From Alloprevotella sp. OH1205_COT-284 (lineage in GTDB: Bacteria; Bacteroidota; Bacteroidia; Bacteroidales; Bacteroidaceae): a stretch of 64,000 nucleotides of DNA. Under the pieces are notes generated by a model. That model did not search any database and was not told the DNA's origin. It worked only from the letters and a program-made list of their open reading frames with translations. The DNA lies in the NCBI RefSeq assembly GCF_003859795.1, contig NZ_RQYI01000001.1, positions 62,001 through 126,000 of the forward strand. The letters run 5' to 3'. The translations under genes and the position numbers were made by a program. Numbering within the stretch: the stretch's first letter is position 1; the number at the start of each line of letters is the position of its first letter. Below, piece after piece: positions 45,629 through 55,494 of the stretch.

Positions 45629-46759
45629 ATGCTCAAAACACTGACCGCTATCCCTCTTCTGTCCGTCGTTTTCGGATGCCTCTTCACGGCTTGTCTGTCC
45701 GACAACCAAACCGAAATCGTCGTTTCCAACGATTGTGTGGTGACCCAAATCAAACTGGGAAAGCTGCACCGAGAGATCAAAACACGCACTGCCGACGGAA
45801 AGAAAGACAGCGTTTATGTGCAAAACGTGCCGGGCAGACTCTATGAGCTGACGATCGACCAACACAACAACACCATTTACAATGCCGACTCTCTCCCCTT
45901 CAACACCAACGTGAAGCGGGTGGTGTTGTCGGCTTTGTCCGTAAGAGGAGGAGCCACCCTGCAATCGCTCGCAACGGGACGCGACACCATCATTTCGCTG
46001 ACCGACTCGATAGACTTCTCGCAGCCGCGCCGACTCACCATTCACGGAGAAGACGGCATTTCAAAACGCACCTACACCATAGAGCTGCGTGTTCACCGCG
46101 AAGAGGGCGACAGCGCGAAATGGAGTCGCCGGAGCGCGGCCGATTGGGATGCACGTCATTTTGCCGACGTCCAAGCAGGAAAGTTTGCTGCTTCGACACT
46201 GAAATTCAAAATCGAAAACGGAAAAATATATCGCTCCGCCAACGGCCTCGACTGGCAGGAAGATGCCTGCGATGCCGCCGACACTCCATTTCTCCCCACG
46301 ACGGGAGTGGTGGGAGTGGGGTTGCCCATGCGCAAAGACGGAAAGCTGGAAGAGGTAGTGATGTATGGCACGCAAAACGGCGAGAGCCGCATTTGGAAAC
46401 GCCATGTAGACCTGAGCGGAACTTATGATTTCAGCTGGACATACTACCCCGTCACCGCAGAAAATCCGCTGGGCGCGCCGGCCTTGAACATGCCCTGCCT
46501 GCTGCCCTTCGACGATGGTTTGCTGTTGATCGGCGTTGATGCCGGGCAGCGGTTGGTGATGCGTTTCAGTCGCGATCGCGGTCGCACGTGGAAACACCAC
46601 GACACATTCCGCTTGCCGTTTGAAGCCGCCGAAGTGTCGGCTTTGAAAGCCACTGTCGATGAACACAACAACGTGTGGCTGCGCATCGGACAAGACACGG
46701 TGTGGAGCGGCACGATCAACAGATTGCAGTGGAAAAAGGTGAAACACATCTTTTTCTGA
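45629..46759 (+). CDS. Secreted lipoprotein, DUF6242-like
   Basis: A 376-residue lipoprotein. The start MLKTLTAIPLLSVVFGCLFT is a signal sequence ending in a lipobox FTAC, so Cys21 or the next residues are the lipidation site. A beta-rich body follows (SLPFNTNVKRVVLSALSVRG, TDSIDFSQPRRLTIHGEDG) and then a repeat-like WSRRS...DWDARHFADVQAGKFA and DRGRTWKHHDTF, resembling the Bacteroidota DUF6242 family. The function is unknown. It is followed 101 bases later by the beta-barrel-like gene. Upstream in-frame codons to 45497 are rejected because the lipobox fixes this start. Confidence 0.75.
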   Translation: MLKTLTAIPLLSVVFGCLFTACLSDNQTEIVVSNDCVVTQIKLGKLHREIKTRTADGKKDSVYVQNVPGRLYELTIDQHNNTIYNADSLPFNTNVKRVVLSALSVRGGATLQSLATGRDTIISLTDSIDFSQPRRLTIHGEDGISKRTYTIELRVHREEGDSAKWSRRSAADWDARHFADVQAGKFAASTLKFKIENGKIYRSANGLDWQEDACDAADTPFLPTTGVVGVGLPMRKDGKLEEVVMYGTQNGESRIWKRHVDLSGTYDFSWTYYPVTAENPLGAPALNMPCLLPFDDGLLLIGVDAGQRLVMRFSRDRGRTWKHHDTFRLPFEAAEVSALKATVDEHNNVWLRIGQDTVWSGTINRLQWKKVKHIFF

Positions 46760-46860
46760 ACAAGCCGACACAAAAACACGGCCGAACGGCAGACGACGAT
46801 CCGACCACCGACGACAGCGGCCGACTTTGCCGTGAAGATCCGACTAACCGAAGCGTATTT

Positions 46861-47565
46861 ATGAAACCTCTTCTTTCTCTTTGTATCTGCATCTCGGCGC
46901 TGATGATAGGGATTGCCCTTCCGCTGAGGGCGCAAGACGAAGAGTATTACACCAAAGAAATCGGGGGCACGTTGGGCACGAATTTCATGCTCAACGATGT
47001 CAACTCCTCGTTCTACGGCGGCTCCAACTTTTCGGGCGGAGCCTTGTTGCGCTTCGTGCTCAACCCCCGCATGGCCGTCAAAACCATGCTCACCTACAAC
47101 TTCACACGAGGCGATGCCTCGACGATGAAGGGCTTCTATCCGTCGCAGTTCGACCAAATCACCACCGATCGGGTTGCACACCGATTCGACGGCGGTTGGG
47201 CGGATCTCTCCACCGTCTACGAAGTCCACTTTCTCCCCTACGGCTATCACCGAGGCTATCAAGGCTATCGACGCCTCGTGCCTTTCATGCAATTCGGTCT
47301 CGGTCTGACATACGGCGACATCGGAAAAGCCTTCACGCCCAACGTGCCTATCGGCTTCGGTTTGAAATACAAACTTCGACCGCGCCTGAATTTGGCACTC
47401 GATTGGACGTTTCATTTTACCTTGTCGGATCGCCTCGAAGGACTTGCCTATCCGGCCGGCATCAAAAGCGATATGTTTCGCAACAAAGACCACTATGGGC
47501 AAACGATGATTACGCTCACCTACGACTTCTCACCACGCTGTCCGGCGTGCCACAAAGCAGAATAA
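46861..47565 (+). CDS. DUF6089-like outer-membrane beta-barrel protein
   Basis: A 234-residue protein with a signal peptide (KPLLSLCICISALMIGIALP, then LRAQ). The rest alternates in a small beta-barrel pattern: GGTLGTNFMLNDVNSSFYGG, GGALLRFVLNPRMAVKTMLT, FMQFGLGLTYG and a final ITLTYDFSPRC. This resembles the DUF6089 family found just before uppS/bamA in Bacteroidota. It precedes uppS by 3 bases, so it is probably in one operon with uppS and bamA. Confidence 0.8.
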   Translation: MKPLLSLCICISALMIGIALPLRAQDEEYYTKEIGGTLGTNFMLNDVNSSFYGGSNFSGGALLRFVLNPRMAVKTMLTYNFTRGDASTMKGFYPSQFDQITTDRVAHRFDGGWADLSTVYEVHFLPYGYHRGYQGYRRLVPFMQFGLGLTYGDIGKAFTPNVPIGFGLKYKLRPRLNLALDWTFHFTLSDRLEGLAYPAGIKSDMFRNKDHYGQTMITLTYDFSPRCPACHKAE

Positions 47566-47568
47566 AAA

Positions 47569-48303
47569 ATGATCGAACTCGACCCTCACCGCATACCCCG
47601 ACACATTGCCATCATCATGGACGGCAACGGACGCTGGGCAAAAGCCCGCGGACTCGACCGAACAATGGGACATCAGGAAGGAGCTGCCACGGTGCGCAAC
47701 ATCACCGAAGCAGCCTCTGACTTGGGGGTGAAATATCTGACCCTCTACACCTTTTCGACCGAAAACTGGAACCGTCCCGCCCCCGAAGTGGAAGCCCTCA
47801 TGGCTTTGATCATCGAGAGTTTGGAGGAAGAGTTGTTTATGAAAAACAACGTCCGGATGCGCGTCATCGGCGACCGAGGACGATTGCCCGATTTTGTGAG
47901 GAAATCCCTCGAACGCTGCGAAAACAACACTGCCCGAAACACCGGAATGACGATGGTGCTGGCATTGTCCTACTCCTCGAAATGGGAAATCACCGAAGCC
48001 GTGCGCACCTTGGCCGCCAAAGCCGCGAAGGGCGAAATAAAACCCGAAGAAATCGACGAAAACGCCATTTCGGAAACACTCGCCACCCACTTCATGCCCG
48101 ATCCCGAATTGCTCATCAGAACGGGAGGTGAATGTCGTTTGAGCAACTATCTGCTTTGGCAATCGGCTTACAGCGAACTTTATTTCACCGACACCTTCTG
48201 GCCGGATTTCAATCCCGACTGCTTGAAGCAAGCCATTGCCGACTACCAAAATCGCGAACGACGATTCGGAAAAACCTCAGAACAAGTGACCGAAAAGGCC
48301 TAA
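47569..48303 (+). CDS. uppS: Isoprenyl transferase (undecaprenyl diphosphate synthase)
   Basis: A 244-residue cis-prenyltransferase that makes undecaprenyl diphosphate for cell-wall and glycan carriers. [16 protein letters not shown] carries the catalytic Asp, GHQEGA follows, and [13 protein letters not shown] lies near residue 62. The [21 protein letters not shown] motif with WQSAYSEL is typical. UppP (2949-3836) recycles the same carrier. Confidence 0.97.
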   Translation: MIELDPHRIPRHIAIIMDGNGRWAKARGLDRTMGHQEGAATVRNITEAASDLGVKYLTLYTFSTENWNRPAPEVEALMALIIESLEEELFMKNNVRMRVIGDRGRLPDFVRKSLERCENNTARNTGMTMVLALSYSSKWEITEAVRTLAAKAAKGEIKPEEIDENAISETLATHFMPDPELLIRTGGECRLSNYLLWQSAYSELYFTDTFWPDFNPDCLKQAIADYQNRERRFGKTSEQVTEKA

Positions 48304-48324
48304 TACGCCCTACAAATTTTTCTT

Positions 48325-50949
48325 ATGAAATATCTGCATTTCTCTTTTCTCCTTGTCGTGTCTTGGATCATGGCATCGGCCGCCGGAGCACAAACCTTCG
48401 TCTCGCCCGACATCGTCTATTCTGCGCGCCCTTCAAAATACGAGTTGGGGGGCATCGCTGTCGATGGGCTGAAAGGGTATGACGACGAACTGCTCATCAA
48501 CATTTCCGGTCTTGAAGTGGGCAAAACCTATCAAATTCCGGGAAGCGACATCACACAGGCCGTTCGCAACTATTGGAAACAAGGACTTTTCTCCAACGTA
48601 AAGATAGAGGCCGACAGCATCGTGGGCAACAAAATCTATCTGCACATCAAACTCACCGCGCAACCCCGCATCTCGTCGATCAGATTCAACGGAATGAAAA
48701 AATCGGAACGAGAGGAGATCGAAGCGCGCATTCCTCTGAAAACGGGCAATCAGATCACCCCCAACTTGGTGGATCGTGCAAAACGCCGCATCGTCAAATA
48801 CTTTGAGGAGAAAGGCTATAAAAATGCAGAGGTCGACATCGTGCAACGAGAAGACATCACGGCCGACAACAAAATGATGGTCGATGTCAATGTGAAGAAA
48901 AAAGACAAAATACGCGTCCACAAAATATACATCACCGGCGTTGACAAAGACCGCGTCAAATCGCTCAAAAACGCGATGAAGAAAACCAACGACCGAAGTA
49001 CGCTCAAAAAGTGGTTTAACTCGAAGAAGTTCCTTGCCGACAAATATGAAGAAGACAAGGGATATCTCATCGATAAAATGAACTCATGGGGATATCGTGA
49101 TGCCCTCATTGTGGCCGACTCGGTCGTGCCCTACGACGCCAAACACGTGGACGTTTACATCCACCTCCACCAAGGACAAAAATACTACATCCGCGACATC
49201 AAATGGGCGGGCAACACGGTCTACTCTTCCGACATGCTATCGGCTTGGCTCAAAATGGGCAAGGGGGATCTGTACAACCAAACTTTGTTGCAAAAACGAT
49301 TGTCGGGCGACGAAGACGCAATCGGAAAGCAATACTACAACAACGGCTATGTGTTCTACTCGCTCGACCCCGTCGAAGTAAACGTGGACAAAGACAGCGT
49401 AGACCTCGAAATGCGCATCACCGAGGGCAGACAGGCTACCTACAACCGCATCCGCATCTCCGGAAACGACCGCGTGTATGACCACGTCATTCGCCGCGAA
49501 CTGCGCACCAAACCGGGCGACCTCTTCTCGATGGATGCCCTCGAACGCTCTGTGCGCGAATTGGCCGGCATGAACCAATTCGACCCCGAAGTGTTGCAAA
49601 GCGAAATAGGCAAAAACATCCGTCCCGACCGCTTGTCGGGAACGGTAGACATCACCTATCCGCTCGTCACCAAAGGAGGCGACCAAGTGGAACTTTCGGC
49701 CGGTTGGGCACAAACGGGACTCACCGGACGTGCAAGCCTAAAATTCACCAATTTCTCAATTCAAAACCTCTTCGGACGCGACGGATATAAACGAGCCGGA
49801 TTCATTCCACAAGGCGACGGACAGACGCTGCAACTTTCGCTACAAACCAACGGACGCTATTACCATAGCTATTCTTTCTCATTCATCGATCCGTGGTTTG
49901 GCGGCAAACGCCCCAACCAATTCTCGTTCTCGGCCTTCTTCTCGAAGCAAACGGGCATCCATTCCAGCTTCTACAACAACTATGGCCTGAACAACATGAT
50001 GTATGGCTATGGTACGAATTCGAGCTATTACAACTACGGCAATTTCTACGATCCCGACAAATACATACAGCTCTTCGGACTGAACGTAGGTTTCGGAAAA
50101 CGCCTGCGTTGGCCGGACGACTATTTCACGTTCATGGCCTCGATCGGATACACGCGCTACATGCTCAAAAATTGGCAAGGTTTCCTCATTTCCAACGGAC
50201 ATAGCAACAACATCAACGCTTCCGTCACCCTTGCACGCAACTCCACGGATCATCCTTTCTTCCCCCGACGCGGTTCGGAATTTTCACTCTCGCTCACGGC
50301 TACACCTCCTTACAGTCTGATTGACGGAAAAAGCTACAAAGGACTGGCGGAAAATCGCAACAGTGCGACCTACGAAAAAGAAGCGCAGGAAAAATATCGT
50401 TGGATCGAATACTACAAATGGAGCTTCAAGTTCCGCACCTATACGGCACTCAATTCGAGCTTCAAACACTGCCCCGTGCTCATGACTCGCGCCGAAATGG
50501 GCATATTGGGAGCCTACAACAAACACCGCAAATCGCCCTTTGAAACTTACTACATGGGCGGTAGCGGCATGTCGGGACTTTCCACCGGATTTGCCACCGA
50601 AACCGTGGCTTTGCGCGGATATGACGACGGTTCGATTGCCGGTGCCAACTACCAAAATGCTTATGCCTACACCAGAGTTATGCTCGAATTGAGGTATCCC
50701 CTCATGCTCGAAAACTCAACCTCGATCTATGCCCTTGCCTTTGCCGAAGGCGGAAATGCTTGGACGGATGTTTATAAAATGAATCCTTTCAAGCTCAAAA
50801 AATCCGTCGGCGTCGGTGTACGCATCCTCCTGCCCATGATCGGATTGATGGGTATCGACTGGGCGTATGGCTTCCAAAAATACGGAAACAACGGCGGTCA
50901 AAAGATCGGCGGAGGACAATTCCACTTCGTATTGGGACAAGAGTTCTAA
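48325..50949 (+). CDS. bamA: Outer-membrane protein assembly factor BamA
   Basis: An 874-residue Omp85 protein. A signal peptide (KYLHFSFLLVVSWIMASAAG) is followed by five POTRA domains over ~residues 30-440, visible from SSIRFNGMKKSEREEIEAR and IYITGVDKDRVKSLKNAM onward. A 16-strand barrel includes the conserved FYMGGSGMSGLSTGFATE-like and LELRYPLMLENSTSI regions, and the chain ends with an aromatic residue (F). It inserts beta-barrel proteins into the outer membrane. It is 21 bases after uppS. Confidence 0.96.
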   Translation: MKYLHFSFLLVVSWIMASAAGAQTFVSPDIVYSARPSKYELGGIAVDGLKGYDDELLINISGLEVGKTYQIPGSDITQAVRNYWKQGLFSNVKIEADSIVGNKIYLHIKLTAQPRISSIRFNGMKKSEREEIEARIPLKTGNQITPNLVDRAKRRIVKYFEEKGYKNAEVDIVQREDITADNKMMVDVNVKKKDKIRVHKIYITGVDKDRVKSLKNAMKKTNDRSTLKKWFNSKKFLADKYEEDKGYLIDKMNSWGYRDALIVADSVVPYDAKHVDVYIHLHQGQKYYIRDIKWAGNTVYSSDMLSAWLKMGKGDLYNQTLLQKRLSGDEDAIGKQYYNNGYVFYSLDPVEVNVDKDSVDLEMRITEGRQATYNRIRISGNDRVYDHVIRRELRTKPGDLFSMDALERSVRELAGMNQFDPEVLQSEIGKNIRPDRLSGTVDITYPLVTKGGDQVELSAGWAQTGLTGRASLKFTNFSIQNLFGRDGYKRAGFIPQGDGQTLQLSLQTNGRYYHSYSFSFIDPWFGGKRPNQFSFSAFFSKQTGIHSSFYNNYGLNNMMYGYGTNSSYYNYGNFYDPDKYIQLFGLNVGFGKRLRWPDDYFTFMASIGYTRYMLKNWQGFLISNGHSNNINASVTLARNSTDHPFFPRRGSEFSLSLTATPPYSLIDGKSYKGLAENRNSATYEKEAQEKYRWIEYYKWSFKFRTYTALNSSFKHCPVLMTRAEMGILGAYNKHRKSPFETYYMGGSGMSGLSTGFATETVALRGYDDGSIAGANYQNAYAYTRVMLELRYPLMLENSTSIYALAFAEGGNAWTDVYKMNPFKLKKSVGVGVRILLPMIGLMGIDWAYGFQKYGNNGGQKIGGGQFHFVLGQEF

Positions 50950-51056
50950 ACAAAGTTCCCCCGGAGCATCTCCCGACCTTTTCGCCGTGCATCGTTCAAA
51001 GGGCGAACAAGAAAACGAAAATAGACGATTCGTTCACAAAAAAGCAATTACAATCT

Positions 51057-52103
51057 ATGAAAATCCTCATCACGGGAGCTTCCGGTTTTGTCGGATCTTT
51101 TTTGGTGGAACATGCTTTGAAACAAGGTTTTGAAGTGTGGGCGGCTCTGCGCGTGGGCAGTTCGCGTCGCTACTTGCAAGACCAGCGCATTCGATTTATC
51201 GAACTCGATTTGGGAAGCGACGAAAAATTGCGACGGCAACTCGAAGCGTTCAAAGAAAAGCATGAAGCATTCGACCACGTCATACATGCCGCAGGAGCCA
51301 CAAAAGCCAAAGACGAAGCTGCATTTCGCCACACCAACACCGAGGGAACAATCCGATTGGCACGTTTGCTTTCGGATTTGAAATTGCTGCGCGGAAGATT
51401 TGTATTCGTTTCTTCGCTTTCTATCATGGGCAACGTCTGCGACATGCCTCTGCTCGACAACAAAGGAAAACCGCTGCCCGGATTTGAACGCTATCGACCG
51501 ATTTCCGAAACCGACACGCCTCAACCCAACACGGCCTATGGCCGATCTAAACTGGATGCAGAAAAAGGATTGGCCGACGTTGAAGATCTTGACTACATCA
51601 TTCTTCGTCCGACAGGTGTTTACGGCCCTCGCGAACGCGACTATTTTCTCATGGCCGACAGCATTCGCAAACACATCGACTTCGCAGTCGGTTTTACGCC
51701 GCAGGCCATCACTTTTATCTATGTTCTCGACCTTGTCGAAGCATGTTTCTTGGCTCTGACCCGCGGCGAATGCGGACGGGCTTATTTACTTTCAGACGGA
51801 GCAACCTACGACAGCCGCGCTTTCAGCGACTTGTTGCAACGGGAAATGGGGGTGCGCAATGTGTTGCACATCACAGCTCCGGTGTGGTTTTTGCAAATCG
51901 TTTGCCAACTCAACACTTGGCTCTCAAAACTGACGGGAAAGATGTCGGCCTTGAACATGGACAAGTTTCACATTCTTCGACAACGCAACTGGAAGTGCGA
52001 CATCGAACCGGCACGGAAAGAACTCGGATATACGCCCCAATGGACATTGGCACGAGGCGTAGAAGCTGCCGTCGATTGGTATAAGAAAGAGGGCTGGCTC
52101 TGA
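51057..52103 (+). CDS. NAD-dependent epimerase/dehydratase
   Basis: A 348-residue short-chain (extended) dehydrogenase. The nucleotide-binding GASGFVGSFLVEHALKQ is at the start, and the catalytic Y-x3-K sits in NTAYGRSKLDAE with the Ser in FVFVSSLSIMG. It is likely to act on an NDP-sugar or related substrate, which the sequence does not define. It follows bamA by 107 bases. Confidence 0.9.
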   Translation: MKILITGASGFVGSFLVEHALKQGFEVWAALRVGSSRRYLQDQRIRFIELDLGSDEKLRRQLEAFKEKHEAFDHVIHAAGATKAKDEAAFRHTNTEGTIRLARLLSDLKLLRGRFVFVSSLSIMGNVCDMPLLDNKGKPLPGFERYRPISETDTPQPNTAYGRSKLDAEKGLADVEDLDYIILRPTGVYGPRERDYFLMADSIRKHIDFAVGFTPQAITFIYVLDLVEACFLALTRGECGRAYLLSDGATYDSRAFSDLLQREMGVRNVLHITAPVWFLQIVCQLNTWLSKLTGKMSALNMDKFHILRQRNWKCDIEPARKELGYTPQWTLARGVEAAVDWYKKEGWL

Positions 52104-52145
52104 TACCGGCACAACGAACTTTATAAAAAAAACATTTTCTACACA

Positions 52146-53537
52146 ATGAATAAAATAATTCTTGCTTTTTGCCTCTTGGCCGCACCCTTAGCGGCAGAGG
52201 CGCAACGAGGCAGCATCACTGCCGAAATGCTGACCAAGTTCAGAAAACAACAAAGCTCATCGCCCTCAGCTCGTGCGTTGCAAAATGCCCTCACCATGAA
52301 CGGTATCGACGCCGTGGCCACCATGAGAAACACGGCAGAAAACAACGATACTTATTTTTCCAACGAAGCTCCCTCAAAAGGAATCACCGATCAGGCTTCG
52401 AGCGGACGTTGCTGGCTCTTCACCGGGCTGAACGTGATGCGCGCACACATCATTAAAGAAGAAGCTCTCAAAGAGTTTCACTTCTCGCACAGTTACAACT
52501 CTTTCTATGACCAACTCGAAAAGTCGAACCTCTTTCTGCAATCCGTCATCGACAACGCCGCAAAACCCATGAGCGATCAGAAGGTGGAGTGGCTGTTCAA
52601 AAATCCCATTTCCGACGGAGGAACATTTACCGGCGTGCAGGATTTGGTGAGCAAATACGGAGCTGTGCCGGCTGAGGTGATGCCCGAAAGCCACAATGCC
52701 AACAACACCTCGCGCATGGCTTCTATCCTCAGTTTGAAACTTCGAGAATATGGTCTGACGCTTCGCAAGGCTTATGCCTCCGGCGAACGCGACAAAAAAC
52801 TTGAAGCTCGCAAGACCGAGATGCTCGGCACGATTTATCGTATTCTCGTGGCTTGTTTGGGAGAACCGCCCACAGAGTTTACTTGGACGATGCGTGCTGC
52901 CGACGGCCGACCCGTCAGCACGGAGAAATACACACCGCTCTCTTTCTATCGTCGATTTGTGGGTTGGAATCTGATCGACAACTATGTCATGCTCATGAAC
53001 GACCCCTCGCGACCGTTCCACAAGACTTATACCATCGATCTTGACCGCCACGCCTACGACGGACACAACTGGACGTATATCAACCTCCCTATCGAAGAAA
53101 TCAAGGAGATGGCCATCGCGAGCATCAAAGACAGCGTGCGGATGTATTATTCGTGCGATGTCGGCAAGTTTTACAACCGCAAGACGGGTATTCTCTCGCT
53201 TGACAACTACGATTACGCCACATTGTTCGACACAGATTTTCCGATGACAAAAGCCGAACGCATTCAAACGTTTGCTTCGGCTTCGAGCCACGCCATGACC
53301 CTTTGTGCCGTTGATCTCGACGAGCAAGGAAAAGCCAAGAAATGGAAAGTGGAAAACTCATGGGGACCGACCAACGGCGTGGGCGGTCATCTGATCATGA
53401 GCGACAAATGGTTTGACGAGTATACGTTCCGACTTGTCGTAGAAAAGAAGTATGTTCCGGCAAAAACGCTCGAACTTCTCAAACAAAAGCCCACACTTCT
53501 CCCCGCTTGGGATCCTTTGTTTAAGGGCGAGGAGTAA
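52146..53537 (+). CDS. pepC: Aminopeptidase C (C1B, bleomycin-hydrolase family)
   Basis: A 463-residue papain-like aminopeptidase with an N-terminal signal peptide (NKIILAFCLLAAPLAAEAQ), so it is exported. The catalytic Cys is in SSGRCWLFTGLNVMRA, the His in SSHAMTLCAVDLDE and the Asn in KVENSWGPTNG. PepC is a homohexamer in cytosolic forms; the signal suggests a periplasmic form here. It lies between the epimerase and the nucleoside kinase on the same strand. Confidence 0.94.
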   Translation: MNKIILAFCLLAAPLAAEAQRGSITAEMLTKFRKQQSSSPSARALQNALTMNGIDAVATMRNTAENNDTYFSNEAPSKGITDQASSGRCWLFTGLNVMRAHIIKEEALKEFHFSHSYNSFYDQLEKSNLFLQSVIDNAAKPMSDQKVEWLFKNPISDGGTFTGVQDLVSKYGAVPAEVMPESHNANNTSRMASILSLKLREYGLTLRKAYASGERDKKLEARKTEMLGTIYRILVACLGEPPTEFTWTMRAADGRPVSTEKYTPLSFYRRFVGWNLIDNYVMLMNDPSRPFHKTYTIDLDRHAYDGHNWTYINLPIEEIKEMAIASIKDSVRMYYSCDVGKFYNRKTGILSLDNYDYATLFDTDFPMTKAERIQTFASASSHAMTLCAVDLDEQGKAKKWKVENSWGPTNGVGGHLIMSDKWFDEYTFRLVVEKKYVPAKTLELLKQKPTLLPAWDPLFKGEE

Positions 53538-53622
53538 ATACTTTCAGCCGCGATATGCACAAGGCCGCTTTCCACAATAGGAGGAGGCATTGTGCATATC
53601 GTGTTGCTTTATTCCGATTACA

Positions 53623-55281
53623 ATGAAAAGCATCCGCATTTTTTGCAAAAACACCAATGCCTATCACGATGTGCCGAAAGGAGCTACGCTCGAAGACGTA
53701 TATGAGTTGCTTAATTTGCAGATACCTCATTGCGTGACGAGCTGCAAGGTGAACAACCGCGTCGAAGGTTTACACTATACGCTGAATGACTCTCGCGACA
53801 TCGAATACCTCAATCTCACCTCTCCCTCCGGCCTGCGCACATACACTCGCAGCCTCTTTTTTGTGCTCTACAAGGCTGTTTACGATCTCTATCCCGGTGG
53901 AGAAGTTCGCATCGGAACTCCTGTCAGCAACGGCTACTATTGCCGGCTCGACATCGAGGGAGGAGTGACGCCCGAAGTGGTGGATCGACTGCGCGAACAA
54001 ATGTTGAACATCGTCAGAGCCGACTTGCCTTTCCGACGTGTCACGGCACACACCACAGAGGCCATCGAACTGTTTAGATCACAAGGTTTGACGCAAAAGG
54101 TGAAACTCCTCGAAAGCATCGGCGATCTCTATACTCATTATTATATCCTCGACGGAACGGTCAATTACTTTTACGGATCGCTCCTTTTGCGCACAAGTCA
54201 GTTGCGTTTGTTCGACGTGATGAGTTTCGGCGAAGGCATCTTACTCCGTGTCCCCGACTCCGAAAATCCGGATCGGCTTCGACCAATGAAAGAACAGCGC
54301 AAGATATTCAGCATATTCCAAGAGCAGCATCGCTGGCAAGACATCTTGGGTTGCACAACGGTGGGCGAACTCAATCAAGCCATCAAAGCCGGTTACACCA
54401 ACGACTTGGTGAACGTGGCAGAAGCATTGCAAGAAAAAAAAATTGCACAAATCGCCACCTATATCGCCGAACACGAACAACTCAAAGTCGTGCTGATTGC
54501 AGGGCCTTCTTCGTCGGGAAAAACAACCTTTGCCAAACGACTGAGCGTACAGCTCATGGCCTCGGGGAAAAAGCCTGTCAGCATTTCGATGGACAATTAT
54601 TTCGTGGATCGAGAACTCACTCCTCTCGACCAAAAAGGTGATTATGATTTTGAACACATCGAAGCGGTTAATCTTCCGCTTTTCAACGATCAAATGTGTC
54701 GTTTGCTCAATGGAGAAGAAGTGGAATTGCCCGTATTCGACTTTCCGACCGGCAAGAGCAGACCGAGCGGAAAAAACTTGCGTCTAAAACCCGACACCAT
54801 TCTCATTCTCGAAGGAAATCATGCGTTGAACCCTCGCATGAGCGAATGTATCCCGGCCGAAAACAAATATAAAATCTATGCTTCGGCACTGACCACCATC
54901 ATGCTCGACGACCACAACTATATCCCCACCACCGACAGCCGATTGTTGCGCCGCATCTGTCGCGACTATAAGTATCGGGGATACCATCCTCAGGAAGTTA
55001 TTCGTCGATGTGCTTCTGTCACGGCCGGTGAAGAGAAATGGATATTTCCTTTCCAAGAACAAGCCGACGTGATGATCAACACCGCACTCATCTATGAGTT
55101 GGCGGCTTTGCGCGCACAAGCCCTGCCATTATTGGAAATGGTGCCCGAATGTGCAGCCGAATATTCAGAAGCCTATCGCCTGCGCAAATTTATCACCTAC
55201 TTCACTCCTATGCCCATTGAGGCCGTTCCTCCCACCTCTTTGTTGCGAGAATTTATGGGACACAGCGTTTTTAAACATTAG
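53623..55281 (+). CDS. Nucleoside kinase with ThrRS-like N-terminal half
   Basis: A 552-residue protein. Residues 1-60 are TGS-like (a small ubiquitin-like domain), residues ~70-270 resemble the second additional domain of threonyl-tRNA synthetase (FRRVTAHTTEAIELF, THYYILDGTVNYFYGS). Residues ~290-500 are a uridine kinase/PRK-type P-loop kinase: LIAGPSSSGKTTFAKRL, SISMDNYFVDRELTPLDQKG and ILILEGNHALN. This domain order is the known bacterial nucleoside-kinase form. The start at 53623 follows the first good Met after a short leader. A terminator follows. Confidence 0.92.
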   Translation: MKSIRIFCKNTNAYHDVPKGATLEDVYELLNLQIPHCVTSCKVNNRVEGLHYTLNDSRDIEYLNLTSPSGLRTYTRSLFFVLYKAVYDLYPGGEVRIGTPVSNGYYCRLDIEGGVTPEVVDRLREQMLNIVRADLPFRRVTAHTTEAIELFRSQGLTQKVKLLESIGDLYTHYYILDGTVNYFYGSLLLRTSQLRLFDVMSFGEGILLRVPDSENPDRLRPMKEQRKIFSIFQEQHRWQDILGCTTVGELNQAIKAGYTNDLVNVAEALQEKKIAQIATYIAEHEQLKVVLIAGPSSSGKTTFAKRLSVQLMASGKKPVSISMDNYFVDRELTPLDQKGDYDFEHIEAVNLPLFNDQMCRLLNGEEVELPVFDFPTGKSRPSGKNLRLKPDTILILEGNHALNPRMSECIPAENKYKIYASALTTIMLDDHNYIPTTDSRLLRRICRDYKYRGYHPQEVIRRCASVTAGEEKWIFPFQEQADVMINTALIYELAALRAQALPLLEMVPECAAEYSEAYRLRKFITYFTPMPIEAVPPTSLLREFMGHSVFKH

Positions 55282-55296
55282 ATTTGCCGAAAAATC

Positions 55297-55339
55297 AAAA
55301 GAGCTGTGCCAAAACGATTGTTTTGACACAACTCTTTTT
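55297..55339 (+). terminator. Terminator of the nucleoside kinase gene
   Basis: An imperfect stem AAAGAGCTGTGCCAAAAC / GTTTTGACACAACTCTTT (55297-55337) ends in five Ts. Confidence 0.8.
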
Positions 55340-55494
55340 CGATACTCGATGTGACCGTCATGATTTTACAACTCCATACGCCGTTTCTTTCCTTTTTTTA
55401 ATCGCCACAGTTCTTTGCTTCTTCTCTACTCGTCATGAAGTGTTAACACACACAGATTCTCTTTTTCCCTCTCTGTCTTTATCATTCTACAGAC